Shown here piece after piece: positions 9,013 to 17,486 of a stretch of DNA of 57,950 bases. Within the stretch, counting starts at the first letter, position 1. Every line of letters begins with the position of its first letter. The notes below the pieces were generated by a model. The model had not been told where the DNA came from and searched no databases. It saw nothing but the letters and a program-made list of their open reading frames with translations. The translations under genes were made by a program, and so were the position numbers. Location: positions 1 to 57,950 of the forward strand of contig NZ_BAUA01000048.1 of the NCBI RefSeq assembly GCF_000710915.1, read 5' to 3'. This DNA comes from Nocardia brasiliensis IFM 10847. GTDB lineage: Bacteria > Actinomycetota > Actinomycetes > Mycobacteriales > Mycobacteriaceae.

Positions 9013-9924
9013 ATGACGATGCCGTCTGACACCTCCAAGCCCACCACCGCCGCGAAGCGCCCCGCGCGCCCGCCGGCCGCCGCCAAGCAGGCTCCGGCAA
9101 TGCCCAAGGCCGTCAAGGCTTTACATCTGGGCTCCGGCGACCCGCTGCTCCTGCTGCACGGCTTCATGATGTCGCCGCACTGCTGGGAGCAGACGGCGAC
9201 GCGGCTGTCGAGCCAGTGCGAGGTGTACGCGCCCGCCTTCGCGGGCCACTGGGGCGGCGAGGACGCGGACGGGTGGTCGGTCAACGTGCACACCCTCGCG
9301 GACCGCATCGAGGATCAGCTCGACGACCTCGGCTGGCGCACCTGTCACATCGCGGGCAACTCGCTCGGCGGGTGGGTCGGAGTCGAACTCGCCCGGCGCG
9401 GGCGGGCCCGCACCCTCACCCTCGTCGCGCCGGCGGGCGGCTGGCACGCGCCCTCGATCACGCAGCTCCGGATCAGCCTGAAGTTCCTGTCGCTGGTCCC
9501 GATCGTCGAAATCGGCAAGCGGCTGGGCGGTTTCGCGATCAACAATCCGATCGCGCAACGCTTGGCATTGCTCCCGCTGAGCAAGAACGCCTCGGCGGTG
9601 TCGCGGGCCGACGCCGCGGCGTGCATCATGGCGGCGCTGCACTGCCCGACGATGATCCCGTTCGTCATCGCCGGTCTGCGCGGGCCGGGACAGGAAGACC
9701 TGTCCACCCTCACCACGCCGGTCCGGCTGCTGCTCGCCGAATACGACCGGGTGATCCCCAATCGCGTATACGCCCGCCGGTACTTGAAAGAACTGCCCGA
9801 CTCCGCCGATCGCATCGTCGTACACGGGGTCGGCCACGTCCCGATGCTCGAAGCCCCCGACCGCATCGCCACCCTAATCGCCGAGCACGTCTACGCCAGC
9901 CGCAACCGCCTCCGCGCAGTCTGA
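9013..9924 (+). CDS. Alpha/beta fold hydrolase
   Basis: A 303-residue alpha/beta hydrolase. The oxyanion-hole motif LLLHGF appears at about residue 46, the nucleophile elbow is G115-N-S117-L-G119, the acidic residue is in LLAEYDRVIP, and the catalytic His is in GVGHVPMLEAPD. The first 35 residues are Lys/Ala/Pro-rich and lie outside the fold. The start could be ATG 9013 or ATG 9019; AGGAAAGGG lies immediately before. It is transcribed away from the xth operon, and the substrate is not predictable. C-C bond hydrolases and esterases share this fold. Confidence 0.85.
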   Translation: MTMPSDTSKPTTAAKRPARPPAAAKQAPAMPKAVKALHLGSGDPLLLLHGFMMSPHCWEQTATRLSSQCEVYAPAFAGHWGGEDADGWSVNVHTLADRIEDQLDDLGWRTCHIAGNSLGGWVGVELARRGRARTLTLVAPAGGWHAPSITQLRISLKFLSLVPIVEIGKRLGGFAINNPIAQRLALLPLSKNASAVSRADAAACIMAALHCPTMIPFVIAGLRGPGQEDLSTLTTPVRLLLAEYDRVIPNRVYARRYLKELPDSADRIVVHGVGHVPMLEAPDRIATLIAEHVYASRNRLRAV

Positions 9925-10010
9925 ACGACCGGATATCCACAGGTAGAGAAGTTGTCCCCAGATCGAAGAAAGATCTCGATCGCGCTCGCACCGAGACCTA
10001 GTCTCGTGCC

Positions 10011-10646
10011 ATGGGGAGCCAGCACACCGACCGAACCTTCCATCAACTGCGTGGCGACGTCTACGGATTGTACGAAGTGGCCCAGGACATCAAAGATGAC
10101 GTGATCAAGTGCGACCGCGTCATTCGAGACGTCCACCTACGCCTAGGACGGCTGGGGCGAACCTCCGGACGTCAATTCGGTCTCCTGCTCACCGCCCAGC
10201 ACGAACACGGGCACCGCCTGGACCGCGTGGAGTCCCGCCTCCGCGATGTCACTACCGACCTCGACAGACTCGCACCACTACCAGCGCAAGTCGCCACGCT
10301 CACAACCCAAGTCAACGGACTCACAACCCAAGTCAACGAACTCACCGGCCGGTTCGACCAACTCACCAGCCGGGTCGACCAACTCACCAGCCGGGTCGAC
10401 CAACTCACCAGCCAGGTGGACCAACTCACCAGCCAGGTGGACCAACTCGCCAGTCAGGTCGGTGAACTCGCCGCTCTACCTGCACGATTCGTCACCCTCG
10501 AGACTCAGATGGGCAACCTGCAAATGCAGGTGAACCAACTCGAGGGGACCATTCATCAGAACTCCCGGACCCTCGACACCGTCGTCGAACTCCTGCGCAA
10601 ACAGCAGCCCGCACGACGCAGAGACGAACTCGAACCGCCTTTCTGA
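10011..10646 (+). CDS. Hypothetical coiled-coil protein with heptad repeats
   Basis: A 211-residue soluble protein without a signal peptide or membrane segment. Residues 1-60 form a predicted helical head (LRGDVYGLYEVAQDIKDD, then IRDVHLRLGRL). Residues about 85-150 are a near-perfect series of seven-residue units of the type QLTSQVD, a parallel coiled coil with hydrophobic a/d positions. The C-terminus is basic then acidic (RRRDELEPPF). A TAGTCT hexamer lies 6 nt before the ATG, suggesting a leaderless transcript. The head is clearly similar to the next gene's N-terminus, so the two are tandem paralogues. I do not recognise a family; a scaffold or oligomerisation role is only a guess. Confidence 0.75.
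   Translation: MGSQHTDRTFHQLRGDVYGLYEVAQDIKDDVIKCDRVIRDVHLRLGRLGRTSGRQFGLLLTAQHEHGHRLDRVESRLRDVTTDLDRLAPLPAQVATLTTQVNGLTTQVNELTGRFDQLTSRVDQLTSRVDQLTSQVDQLTSQVDQLASQVGELAALPARFVTLETQMGNLQMQVNQLEGTIHQNSRTLDTVVELLRKQQPARRRDELEPPF
10306..10470 (+). repeat. In-frame 21-bp tandem repeat encoding heptads
   Basis: About seven consecutive 21-bp units of the form GTCGACCAACTCACCAGCC(G/A)GG, each encoding one heptad. Neighbouring units are almost identical at DNA level, including synonymous positions, so they look like recent duplications. Copy number could vary between strains without breaking the frame. Confidence 0.8.
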
Positions 10647-10783
10647 ACCCGGCGACCCGTTCCATTCGGACGAGCACGATTTGCGGTGCCGCGGCCCGGC
10701 CCGATGCACCGCAGGTCAGAACAGTTTTCCCAGGTCGGCAATGTGGTCGACGCGCCCTCTAGCGACGGCTAGCGTTGCGCGCC

Positions 10784-11308
10784 ATGGGAATCGCCGAGCT
10801 CCAGCACGCTGTCCGCCGGCTCCGGAATGACATCACGAGCCTGCACGATCTGGCCCGAGCTTCCACCGGGCAAGCCGAAGCAATAGGTCGCACGATCCGC
10901 CGGATCGAGCTGCAGCTAATTCGCCTGGAGCAGCGCGCTGACCGGCAATTGAGAGCGCCCCACCGGCAGCCGACTGCACACCTTCGACCTGAGCAGGAAT
11001 CCGTTCTCGCCCAGATCGACCGGCTGAAAACCAGCTCGGCCCGGCTGGCAACGCGAATCGACCAGATGTCGACACGGACGACCAACGTTGTCTCGCAAAG
11101 CCATACCCTGCGGATCAGAGCCGGTGTTTCCAGGCGGCGCAAAGCCTTGTTCGAGCCGGAGCTGGGCATGCTGCAGACACAGACGCGCCGTCTCAATCGG
11201 CAGACGAGACGCCTACGCAGTGACCGACTCAGGCTTTCCGCACGGATGGCACAGCTCGAGCACCGTTTCGGTGCGGCCGTGACGAATGCACCTGCGTCAC
11301 GGCTCTGA
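10784..11308 (+). CDS. Hypothetical coiled-coil protein, paralogue of the upstream gene
   Basis: A 174-residue, very basic, almost entirely helical protein. Its first 60 residues align with the preceding protein without gaps: LRNDITSLHDLAR against LRGDVYGLYEVAQ, then R-x-IR-x-x-x-L-x-L-x-RL and a terminal RQ. The C-terminal half is Arg/Gln-rich helix (QTRRLNRQTRRLRSDRLRLSARM) instead of regular heptads. I chose ATG 10784 over an in-frame TTG 9 nt upstream because the first gene begins the same way (GCCATGGG). No membrane or secretion signal is visible, and no function is assigned. Confidence 0.7.
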   Translation: MGIAELQHAVRRLRNDITSLHDLARASTGQAEAIGRTIRRIELQLIRLEQRADRQLRAPHRQPTAHLRPEQESVLAQIDRLKTSSARLATRIDQMSTRTTNVVSQSHTLRIRAGVSRRRKALFEPELGMLQTQTRRLNRQTRRLRSDRLRLSARMAQLEHRFGAAVTNAPASRL

Positions 11309-11325
11309 GGCCGTGCTCGACCGGG

Positions 11326-12177
11326 TCAGGAGGCAGCGGTTGATCGCGGAGTGACGGGGAAGTGGAGGAGGAGTTGGGCGATCTGGTCGGGGGCGTCGAG
11401 TTGGGGGCAGTGGCCCAGGCCGGGGAGGAGGACGAACTTGCTGTGTGGGAGGAGGGCGTGTAGTGCGCGGGCGGCGGCGAGCGGGATGATGCGGTCTTCG
11501 GTGCCGTGGGCGATGAGGACGGGGCAGGTGAGGGCGAGAGCGCCGTGGCCTGCGGGATGTTCGCGGGCGTAGCGGACGGCGTCACGACCTCGGGCGGCGA
11601 CGGCGGCCATGTCGGGGATCGAACGGACTGCGCTGCTGAGGAATTCGGGGGTGGCGGGGAAGCCGGGGCCGTAGACAAAGGTGGCGACGGCACGGTGCAC
11701 ACCCCAGCGCACCACCGAGTCCGGCACCGGCAGTACAGCGAGGAGACCGAACAACAGCCGGTACTCACATAATCGACCGACCCGGGCCAGCCAATGCCGA
11801 GCCAGCAGCGGCTCGTCCAACGCGACCACAGCGATGACCTCGTCACCCGGATGCCGGGCGGCGGCATGCAGCGCGGTGGCCGCGCCGAGCGAGTTGCCGA
11901 CCACGGTCAACGGGCCGTGCTCGGCGATGATCGCATCGACGAACGCATCGAACTGCGGGGTCAACGCGCCGGGCCGACGCCGCTGTGCCAGGCCGAAACC
12001 CGGCAGGTCGACGGCGAACGCCGCACGTCCGGCGGCCGCGAGCGCGGTGAGCACCCCACGCCAGGTGTCGGCACTGTCCGCATACCCGTGCAGCAGCAGC
12101 ATGGGCGGGCCCGCGCCCGCGACGGAAAGCACCCGGGTGCGCACTCCGTCGTAGTGCGCGGTGGTCTCGGTGATCAT
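11326..12177 (-). CDS. Alpha/beta fold hydrolase, last gene of the acyl-CoA operon
   Basis: A 283-residue alpha/beta hydrolase with a complete catalytic set: oxyanion loop MLLLHGY (residues 26-32), nucleophile elbow G94-N-S96-L-G98, acidic residue in AHGTEDRIIP, and His in PGLGHCPQLDAPD. It has its own AAGGAC ribosome site and follows the acyl-CoA dehydrogenase gene by 117 bp on the same strand, so it probably ends that operon. In such a setting it may release a ring-cleavage product, a lactone or a CoA ester, but no substrate is demonstrable from sequence. Confidence 0.85.
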   Translation of the reverse strand: MITETTAHYDGVRTRVLSVAGAGPPMLLLHGYADSADTWRGVLTALAAAGRAAFAVDLPGFGLAQRRRPGALTPQFDAFVDAIIAEHGPLTVVGNSLGAATALHAAARHPGDEVIAVVALDEPLLARHWLARVGRLCEYRLLFGLLAVLPVPDSVVRWGVHRAVATFVYGPGFPATPEFLSSAVRSIPDMAAVAARGRDAVRYAREHPAGHGALALTCPVLIAHGTEDRIIPLAAARALHALLPHSKFVLLPGLGHCPQLDAPDQIAQLLLHFPVTPRSTAAS

Positions 12178-12294
12178 GGCCGATGTCCTTCACGAGCGGC
12201 GTACCCCGAAAGGTGCACAGGGACAACGGCGTTGCAACGGCACAGCACGTTCGGAGCGCACACGCCGTTGTAGTGCGCCCCGAACGACGGGCTG

Positions 12295-13554
12295 TCAGGC
12301 CAGCAGGCCCTTGGCGATGTGGGTCACCTGGATCTCGTTGCTGCCCGCGTAGATCATCAGCGACTTCGCGTCGCGCGCAAGCTGTTCCACGCGGTACTCG
12401 GTCATGTACCCGTTACCGCCGAACAATTGGACCGCCTCCATGGCGACCTCGGTGGCCGCCTCGGACGCGTACAACTTCATCGCCGAGGCCTCGGCCAACG
12501 TCGGCGGCTTACCCGCCCGGCCCCGTTCCAACGTGTTGAACACCATGTTCTGCACGTTGATGCGCGCGATCTCCATCTTGGCCAGCTTGAGCTGCACCAG
12601 CTGGAACCGGCCGATCTCCTGACCCCAGAGCTTGCGGCTCTTGGCGTATTCCAGGCAGAGCCGGTGGCATTCGTTGATGATGCCCAACGCCATGAACGCG
12701 ACGCCGACCCGTTCCGCGGTGAAGCTGGACCGGGCGCTTTCCCGGCCGTCGCCGCCCTTGTGCTCCTCGGTTTCGCCGAGCAGCCGGTCCCGGCCGAGGC
12801 GGACGTTGTCGAAGAACAGCTCGCCGGTGGGCGAGGCGTGCAGGCCCATCTTCTTGAACGGCTTGCCCTGGGTGAGGCCCTCCATGCCCTTGTCCAGCAC
12901 GAAGGTCAGCACTTTGCGCTCGCGCTTGTCGGCGCCGTCGCCCTCGTCGAGCTTGGCGTAGACGATCATCACGTCGGCGAAGGGGCCGTTGGTGATGAAG
13001 GTCTTCTGCCCATTGAGCAGGTAGTCCTCGCCGTCGCGTTTGACGTAGGTCTTCATGCCGCCGAACGCGTCGGACCCGGAATCCGGCTCCGTGATAGCCC
13101 ACGCCGCAACCTTTTTCATGGTCACGATGTCGGCGAGCCAGCGCTGCTTCTGCGCCAGCGTGCCCCGCGACATGATGGTGGTGGCTCCGAGACCGATGCT
13201 GACACCGAGCGCGGTGACCACGCCCATGCAAACACCGGACAGTTCGCCGACGAGCACCGCCATCAGCGATTCCTGCCCGGCGAACGGGCTACCGCCGGCG
13301 GACTTCTCCTTCTTCTCCGGCTTCGGTTCCCCCGCCGCGATGGCCGCTTCCTTCGCCTCCTGCTTGGCGAGCAGCTTGGTCACCGCTTCCTCGCCCATCG
13401 CGTCGATCCCGAACTCGCTGAACAGCTTCCGGATGATCGGGTACGGCGACAGCTCGCCGCTGTCCAGGGCGTCCAGGTTGGGCCGGATCTCCTTGTCGAT
13501 GAACGTCCGCACGGCATCGCGGATCAGCAGATCGGTCTCGGACCATTCGAACAT
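12295..13554 (-). CDS. Acyl-CoA dehydrogenase
   Basis: A 419-residue FAD-dependent dehydrogenase that introduces an alpha-beta double bond into an acyl-CoA. Motifs: AWAITEPDSGSDAFG (FAD/substrate loop, residues 151-165), the Arg-Arg/Gln dimer region, LFGGNGYMTEYRVEQLARDAK, and the C-terminal MIYAGSNEIQ. The usual MCAD catalytic Glu position (YEGT) is Ala403. Instead E281 in SFTAERVGVAFMALG sits where isovaleryl- and long-chain acyl-CoA dehydrogenases carry their base. A charged loop (residues 64-88, Lys/Glu/Ala-rich) is an insertion in the N-terminal helical domain. Its ribosome site is TAGGAGAA. It lies 27 bp after the SDR gene, in one operon. Confidence 0.93.
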   Translation of the reverse strand: MFEWSETDLLIRDAVRTFIDKEIRPNLDALDSGELSPYPIIRKLFSEFGIDAMGEEAVTKLLAKQEAKEAAIAAGEPKPEKKEKSAGGSPFAGQESLMAVLVGELSGVCMGVVTALGVSIGLGATTIMSRGTLAQKQRWLADIVTMKKVAAWAITEPDSGSDAFGGMKTYVKRDGEDYLLNGQKTFITNGPFADVMIVYAKLDEGDGADKRERKVLTFVLDKGMEGLTQGKPFKKMGLHASPTGELFFDNVRLGRDRLLGETEEHKGGDGRESARSSFTAERVGVAFMALGIINECHRLCLEYAKSRKLWGQEIGRFQLVQLKLAKMEIARINVQNMVFNTLERGRAGKPPTLAEASAMKLYASEAATEVAMEAVQLFGGNGYMTEYRVEQLARDAKSLMIYAGSNEIQVTHIAKGLLA

Positions 13555-13581
13555 CGTTGTTCTCCTAACGTTGCGGCGAGC

Positions 13582-14460
13582 TCAGGGCAGCCGGGCGGAG
13601 ATGTCGTCGATCAGCCAGGGCCCATCGGTCTCGATCGTTTTCACATCGTGCCAACCGGCCAGCTCGGAAATGGCGCCACCCTGCACGGCGAAGACCTTGC
13701 CGGTGATCGGGCACTTGTCCGAGGCCAGGTAGGCCACCAGCGGCGAGATGTTGGCGGGGCTGAAGGCATCGAAGCCGCCCTCCTCCACCTCGTCGGCCTC
13801 GGCGGCCATCATCGCGCCCATGCCCGGCGTGGCGAGGGTGAGCCTGGTGCGCGCGATCGGCGCGATGGCGTTGACCCGCACGCCGTAGCGAGCGAGTTCG
13901 TCGGCCGCGACGAGGGTCAGCGCGGCGATCCCCGCCTTGGCCGCGCCGTAGTTGCCCTGGCCGGCGTTGGGCACCGTGGTGCCCGAGGCGGACGCGGTGT
14001 TGATCACCGCCGCGTTGGGCTGGTTGCCCGCCTTGCTCTGGTCTTTCCAGTAGGCGGCGGCGTGGTGCAGCACGGCGGCGTGGCCTTTGAGGTGCACCGC
14101 GATGACCGCGTCCCATTGCGCTTCGTCCATGCCCGCGATGAACGCGTCACGCAGGATGCCCGCGTTGTTGACCACGATGTCGAGCCCGCCGAGTTCGGCG
14201 ACGGCCTGGTCGACCACTCGCTTCGCGCCGTCCCAGGTGGCGATGTTGTCGGTATTGGCCACCGCCTTGCCGCCCGCGGCGACGATCTCGTTCGCGACCT
14301 CTTGCGCGGGCGTGGTGTCGGTACCCTCGCCCTCGTTGCTGCCGCCGAGGTCGTTGACGACCACGGCCGCGCCCTCCTTGGCGAACAGCAGGGCGTGCTC
14401 GCGGCCGATGCCGCGCCCGGCGCCGGTGATGATGGCTACTCGACCTTCGAGTGCACCCAT
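13582..14460 (-). CDS. SDR family dehydrogenase (17-beta-HSD4 / 3-hydroxyacyl-CoA dehydrogenase type)
   Basis: A 292-residue short-chain dehydrogenase. The cofactor motif is G13-AGRGIG19, NNAG follows strand 4, and the catalytic YxxxK is in GQGNYGAAKAG. The VVVNDLGGSNEGEG segment and the long C-terminal region match the D-3-hydroxyacyl-CoA dehydrogenase domain of the peroxisomal multifunctional enzyme 2/HSD17B4 type, rather than FabG. This is consistent with its MaoC hydratase neighbour: together they would carry out hydration and oxidation steps of beta-oxidation. The ribosome site is AAAAGGAGA. Confidence 0.9.
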   Translation of the reverse strand: MGALEGRVAIITGAGRGIGREHALLFAKEGAAVVVNDLGGSNEGEGTDTTPAQEVANEIVAAGGKAVANTDNIATWDGAKRVVDQAVAELGGLDIVVNNAGILRDAFIAGMDEAQWDAVIAVHLKGHAAVLHHAAAYWKDQSKAGNQPNAAVINTASASGTTVPNAGQGNYGAAKAGIAALTLVAADELARYGVRVNAIAPIARTRLTLATPGMGAMMAAEADEVEEGGFDAFSPANISPLVAYLASDKCPITGKVFAVQGGAISELAGWHDVKTIETDGPWLIDDISARLP

Positions 14461-14517
14461 CGAAGTCTCCTTTTCTGAAGTCTGTGCTGAATTGTGCGAC
14501 CTGGTAAGGGTTTTCGC

Positions 14518-15396
14518 TCAGTCCGCGATCTCGGCGAGCCCGTCGCTGAGCACCACGTCCGCGCCGCGCACGGTTTCGAACGCGTAGGTGGTGACACCGT
14601 CGGCGGAGCCGACCTTCCAGATGCGGGTTTCCAGGTCGTCGCCGGGGAAGACCATCTTGGCGAACCGCACGGCGAATCGCTTCAGCCGGTTGACGTCCGA
14701 ACCGCCCACCTCGGTGAGCACCGCCCACGACGCGAACGCCATGGTGCAGAGGCCGTGCGCGATGATGCCGGGCAGCCCGGCGTCCTTGGCCACCTGCTCG
14801 TCGAGGTGCAGCGGCACCGGATCACCGGAAGCCGGTGAGTATCGGAAGGTTTGGTCGTCGTCCACGTGCTGGGCCACGACCGCCACCGGCGGCTGCGCGC
14901 GCAGGCTCTCGTCGAACTTGTGCGCCGGTGCCGCCGTGCCGACCGACTTGCCGGCGTCGATATTGCGGAAGAAGGCGGTCAGGTACTGCTCGTTGACCAA
15001 TTCCCCTTCCTCGGTACGACATTCGATGAGGATGGTGATGGTCGTGCCATTGGACCGGCTGGTGTATCCGGTCGCCTTCGCCCGCGAGATCAGCTTGTCG
15101 CCGGGCTGGATGGCCCGGTGGAAGTGGAAGTCCTGCTCGCCGTGCACGACCCGGCCGAAGATGTCCATCGGCGCGACATCGATCACCGGCATCATCATCG
15201 CCTCGAACACCGGCACGATGGCGAAGACCGGCGAGGCGACCCGGCCCGCGAGGTGCGCCTCGATCGGATCATTGGTGGCCGCGGCGTATTCGCCGATCCG
15301 CTCGCCGGTGACCTCGAAACGCTCGTCGTCACACCAGGTTTCCAGGCCCGCGTCGTCGAACTCGACCAGCCGTGCCGCGGCGGTCTCGGCGGTCAT
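14518..15396 (-). CDS. MaoC family dehydratase (enoyl-CoA hydratase 2)
   Basis: A 292-residue double hotdog protein resembling eukaryotic-type (R)-specific enoyl-CoA hydratase 2. The N-terminal degenerate hotdog contains EYAAATNDPIEAHLAG and VVHGEQDFHFHRAIQPGD. The C-terminal half carries the hydratase motif: FRYSPASGDPVPLHLDEQVAKDAGLPGIIAHGLCTMAF, with the catalytic Asp-x5-His pair. The ATG overlaps the SRPBCC stop by 4 bp (ATGA), so translation is coupled. It would hydrate the product of the operon's acyl-CoA dehydrogenase. Confidence 0.92.
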   Translation of the reverse strand: MTAETAAARLVEFDDAGLETWCDDERFEVTGERIGEYAAATNDPIEAHLAGRVASPVFAIVPVFEAMMMPVIDVAPMDIFGRVVHGEQDFHFHRAIQPGDKLISRAKATGYTSRSNGTTITILIECRTEEGELVNEQYLTAFFRNIDAGKSVGTAAPAHKFDESLRAQPPVAVVAQHVDDDQTFRYSPASGDPVPLHLDEQVAKDAGLPGIIAHGLCTMAFASWAVLTEVGGSDVNRLKRFAVRFAKMVFPGDDLETRIWKVGSADGVTTYAFETVRGADVVLSDGLAEIAD

Positions 15397-15830
15397 GCCG
15401 AGGCCAGCGCGTCGAGCTGCTCGAGGGACTTGTCCAGCTGCTTGAGGCCGTCCTTCTCGACCGCCTTGCCGAGCGCGCCCTTGATCAGCGCGCCCTCGAA
15501 GTCGCCGGACACCAGGATGGTGCTGCCGCCGTCACCCTTGGGCTGGATGTCGAAGGTGAATTCGGTTTTCACACCGGCCATTCCGGTACCGCCCAAGGTG
15601 AGCTTGGACGGCTGCGCGACGGAGACGACGGTCCACTCCAGCTTGTTCGCCATGCCGAGCATCACGATCTTGGCGACGAGCTTGGCGCCCTCGGTGAGCA
15701 CGGCGGGCGGCTCCTCCATGAAGCGCTCGTGGATGGTGAACCACTTGTCCCAGGTCTGCGGGTCGGAGACGACCGCCCAGAGGGCATCGGGGGTGGCGTT
15801 GACGTCCTTGGTGGCTTCGATGTGTCCCAT
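15393..15830 (-). CDS. SRPBCC family protein (START-like lipid-binding fold)
   Basis: A 145-residue protein of the polyketide cyclase/dehydrase SRPBCC superfamily, which binds hydrophobic ligands in a helix-grip cavity. It begins GHIEATKDVNATPDALWAVVSDPQTWDKWF, the characteristic first strand and helix, and ends with the long amphipathic helix KDGLKQLDKSLEQLDAL. The ATG has a GAGGAG ribosome site. It lies between a thiolase and a MaoC gene, so a role in carrying or binding a lipid or steroid intermediate is plausible. An enzymatic activity is not demonstrated by the sequence. Confidence 0.88.
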   Translation of the reverse strand: MGHIEATKDVNATPDALWAVVSDPQTWDKWFTIHERFMEEPPAVLTEGAKLVAKIVMLGMANKLEWTVVSVAQPSKLTLGGTGMAGVKTEFTFDIQPKGDGGSTILVSGDFEGALIKGALGKAVEKDGLKQLDKSLEQLDALASA

Positions 15831-15895
15831 GAATTGACTCCTCGTCGAGATGTGTTGTGCGAGTTCAGCGGTCGGAGGTTCGGTGGCGGGCCGGC

Positions 15896-17101
15896 TCAGC
15901 GGTCGGCGCGCTGGTAGGCCGTGACGACCGCGGCGCCGCCGAGACCGATGTTGTGCTGCAGCGCGGCGGTGACGCCGTCGACCTGCCGCTTGTCCGCGGT
16001 GCCGCGCAGCTGCCAGGTGAGTTCGGAGCATTGCGCCAAACCTGTTGCGCCCAAGGGATGTCCCTTGGAGATCAGGCCGCCGGAGGGGTTCACCACCCAC
16101 TTGCCGCCGTAAGTGGTCAGGTTGTCGTCGATCAGCTTTCCGGCTTCACCCTCGCCGCAGAGACCCAGCGCCTCGTAGGTGAGCAGCTCGTTGGCCGAGA
16201 AGCAGTCGTGCAGTTCGATGACCTGGAAGTCTTCGGCACCGAGGCCGGCCTGCTCGTAGACCTTGCGGGCCGCCTGCACGGTCATGTCGTAGCCGACGAG
16301 GTTCTTGGCGGTCTCATCGAAGGTGGACTTGAAGTCGGTGGTCATCGCCTGGCCGACGATCTCCACCGCCTGCGCGGCGAGGTTGTGCTTGTCCACGAAC
16401 GCCTCGCTGGCCAGGATCACCGCGCCGGAACCGTCCGAGGTGGGCGAGCACTGCAGTTTGGTGAGCGGGTCGTAGATCATGCGCGCGCCGAGGATGTCGT
16501 CCATCGAGTACGCGTCCTGGAACTGCGAGTATGGGTTGTTCACCGAGTGCTTGTGGTTCTTGTAGCCGATCTTGGCGAAGTGCTCGGCCGTGGTGCCGTA
16601 CTGCTTCATGTGCTCGCGGCCGGCCGCGCCGAACATCCACGGCGCCACCGGGAACAGCACCTCGGAGATCTCGGCGAGCGCCATGATGTGCCTGGCCATC
16701 GGCTGCTCACGGTCGTCCCAGGTGGAGCCGAGCGAGCCCGGCTGCATCTTCTCGAAGCCGAGCGCCAGCGTGCACTCGGCAAGCCCGCCCCGAATCGCTT
16801 GTGCCGCAAGGTAGAGCGCGGTCGAGCCGGTGGAACAGTTGTTGTTGACGTTCACCACCGGGACACCGGTCATGCCGAGTTCGTAGACCGCGCGCTGACC
16901 GGAAGTGGATTCGCCGTACACATAGCCGACGTAAGCCTGCTCTACCAAGTCGTAGGCGATACCCGCGTCGGCGAGCGCCTTGGTCCCGGACTCCCGCGCC
17001 ATGTCCGGGTAGTCCCAGTCGGTCCCGTCTTCGTTCTTGCGGCGGCCCGGCTTCTCGAACTTCGTCATGCCGACGCCGACGACGTAAACCTTGTTCGCCA
17101 T
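15896..17101 (-). CDS. Thiolase family protein / lipid-transfer protein (SCP-x type)
   Basis: A 401-residue thiolase of the SCP-x/lipid-transfer subgroup. It begins [20 protein letters not shown], carries the nucleophilic Cys in NVNNNC89[18 protein letters not shown] in the middle, and the C-terminal [10 protein letters not shown] (catalytic His). It closely resembles mycobacterial Rv1627c as I remember it. The second catalytic Cys, expected near the C-terminus in classical thiolases, is replaced in [11 protein letters not shown], which is typical of this subgroup. Some SCP-x thiolases act as aldolases in steroid side-chain degradation. It is first in the operon, with an AGGAG ribosome site and an operator-containing promoter. 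Confidence 0.92.
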   Translation of the reverse strand: MANKVYVVGVGMTKFEKPGRRKNEDGTDWDYPDMARESGTKALADAGIAYDLVEQAYVGYVYGESTSGQRAVYELGMTGVPVVNVNNNCSTGSTALYLAAQAIRGGLAECTLALGFEKMQPGSLGSTWDDREQPMARHIMALAEISEVLFPVAPWMFGAAGREHMKQYGTTAEHFAKIGYKNHKHSVNNPYSQFQDAYSMDDILGARMIYDPLTKLQCSPTSDGSGAVILASEAFVDKHNLAAQAVEIVGQAMTTDFKSTFDETAKNLVGYDMTVQAARKVYEQAGLGAEDFQVIELHDCFSANELLTYEALGLCGEGEAGKLIDDNLTTYGGKWVVNPSGGLISKGHPLGATGLAQCSELTWQLRGTADKRQVDGVTAALQHNIGLGGAAVVTAYQRADR

Positions 17102-17124
17102 CGAACTCCTCAGATAGTGCCTAG

Positions 17125-17160
17125 CCCGGCGGCCCCCGCCGGGTACCGCCCGTGGGCGGA
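17125..17160 (-). other. Two adjacent GC hairpins in the 5' leader of the acyl-CoA operon
   Basis: CCCGGCGG-CCC-CCGCCGGG (17125-17143) is a perfect 8-bp stem, and CCGCCC-GT-GGGCGG (17147-17160) is a 6-bp stem right beside it. Both lie between the predicted promoter (17197-17225) and the thiolase start (17101), so they would be transcribed. They may stabilise the message or attenuate it; the sequence alone does not decide. Confidence 0.45.
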
Positions 17161-17196
17161 CGACGCTGACCGATCCGTCCGGATCGAGCTGAAACA

Positions 17197-17225
17197 AACA
17201 TACAGAGATGTATGTAAGTACGCAA
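17197..17225 (-). promoter_or_regulatory. Promoter and ACATAC/GTATGT operator of the acyl-CoA operon
   Basis: An inverted repeat ACATAC-AGAGAT-GTATGT occupies 17198-17215. On the minus strand a -35-like TTGCGT (17225-17220) and a -10-like TATGTT (17202-17197) are separated by 17 nt, with the palindrome filling the spacer and touching the -10. The same palindrome occurs upstream of the TetR gene at 19917, the likely repressor. A looser ACATAC/GTATGT pair with a 10-nt spacer lies at 17288-17309. The rest of the gap to 17486 shows no gene. Confidence 0.75.
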
Positions 17226-17486
17226 GGTTGTCACCAGTACCCGCGGTTCCAACTAGGTGTTGTACTGCCATCAGACACGCCGCTACGACATACCGTCGGA
17301 GGTGTATGTATTGCCAGTTCGTGCTGGTATTCAGGCCGGTTCGAGCGGCCGACGGAGTGCACCACGCCGACTGCTGTGACCCAATTCACCGCCTCGGCGG
17401 CCGTAACAGCCGCGTAATGGTCCGGAAATTCATCGTCCACAACCGTGTACGACGGTCGACACGTCGCAGAACATGAGGAGAAGAAC

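Noticed and set aside
10306..10470. Regular repeats considered as a CRISPR array or minisatellite
   Set aside because: Units are 21 bp without spacers, stay in frame and encode heptads of a coiled coil.
17288..17309. Third ACATAC...GTATGT pair as another operator
   Set aside because: The spacer is 10 nt instead of 6 and the flanks do not match; it could be a weak site but is not supported alone.
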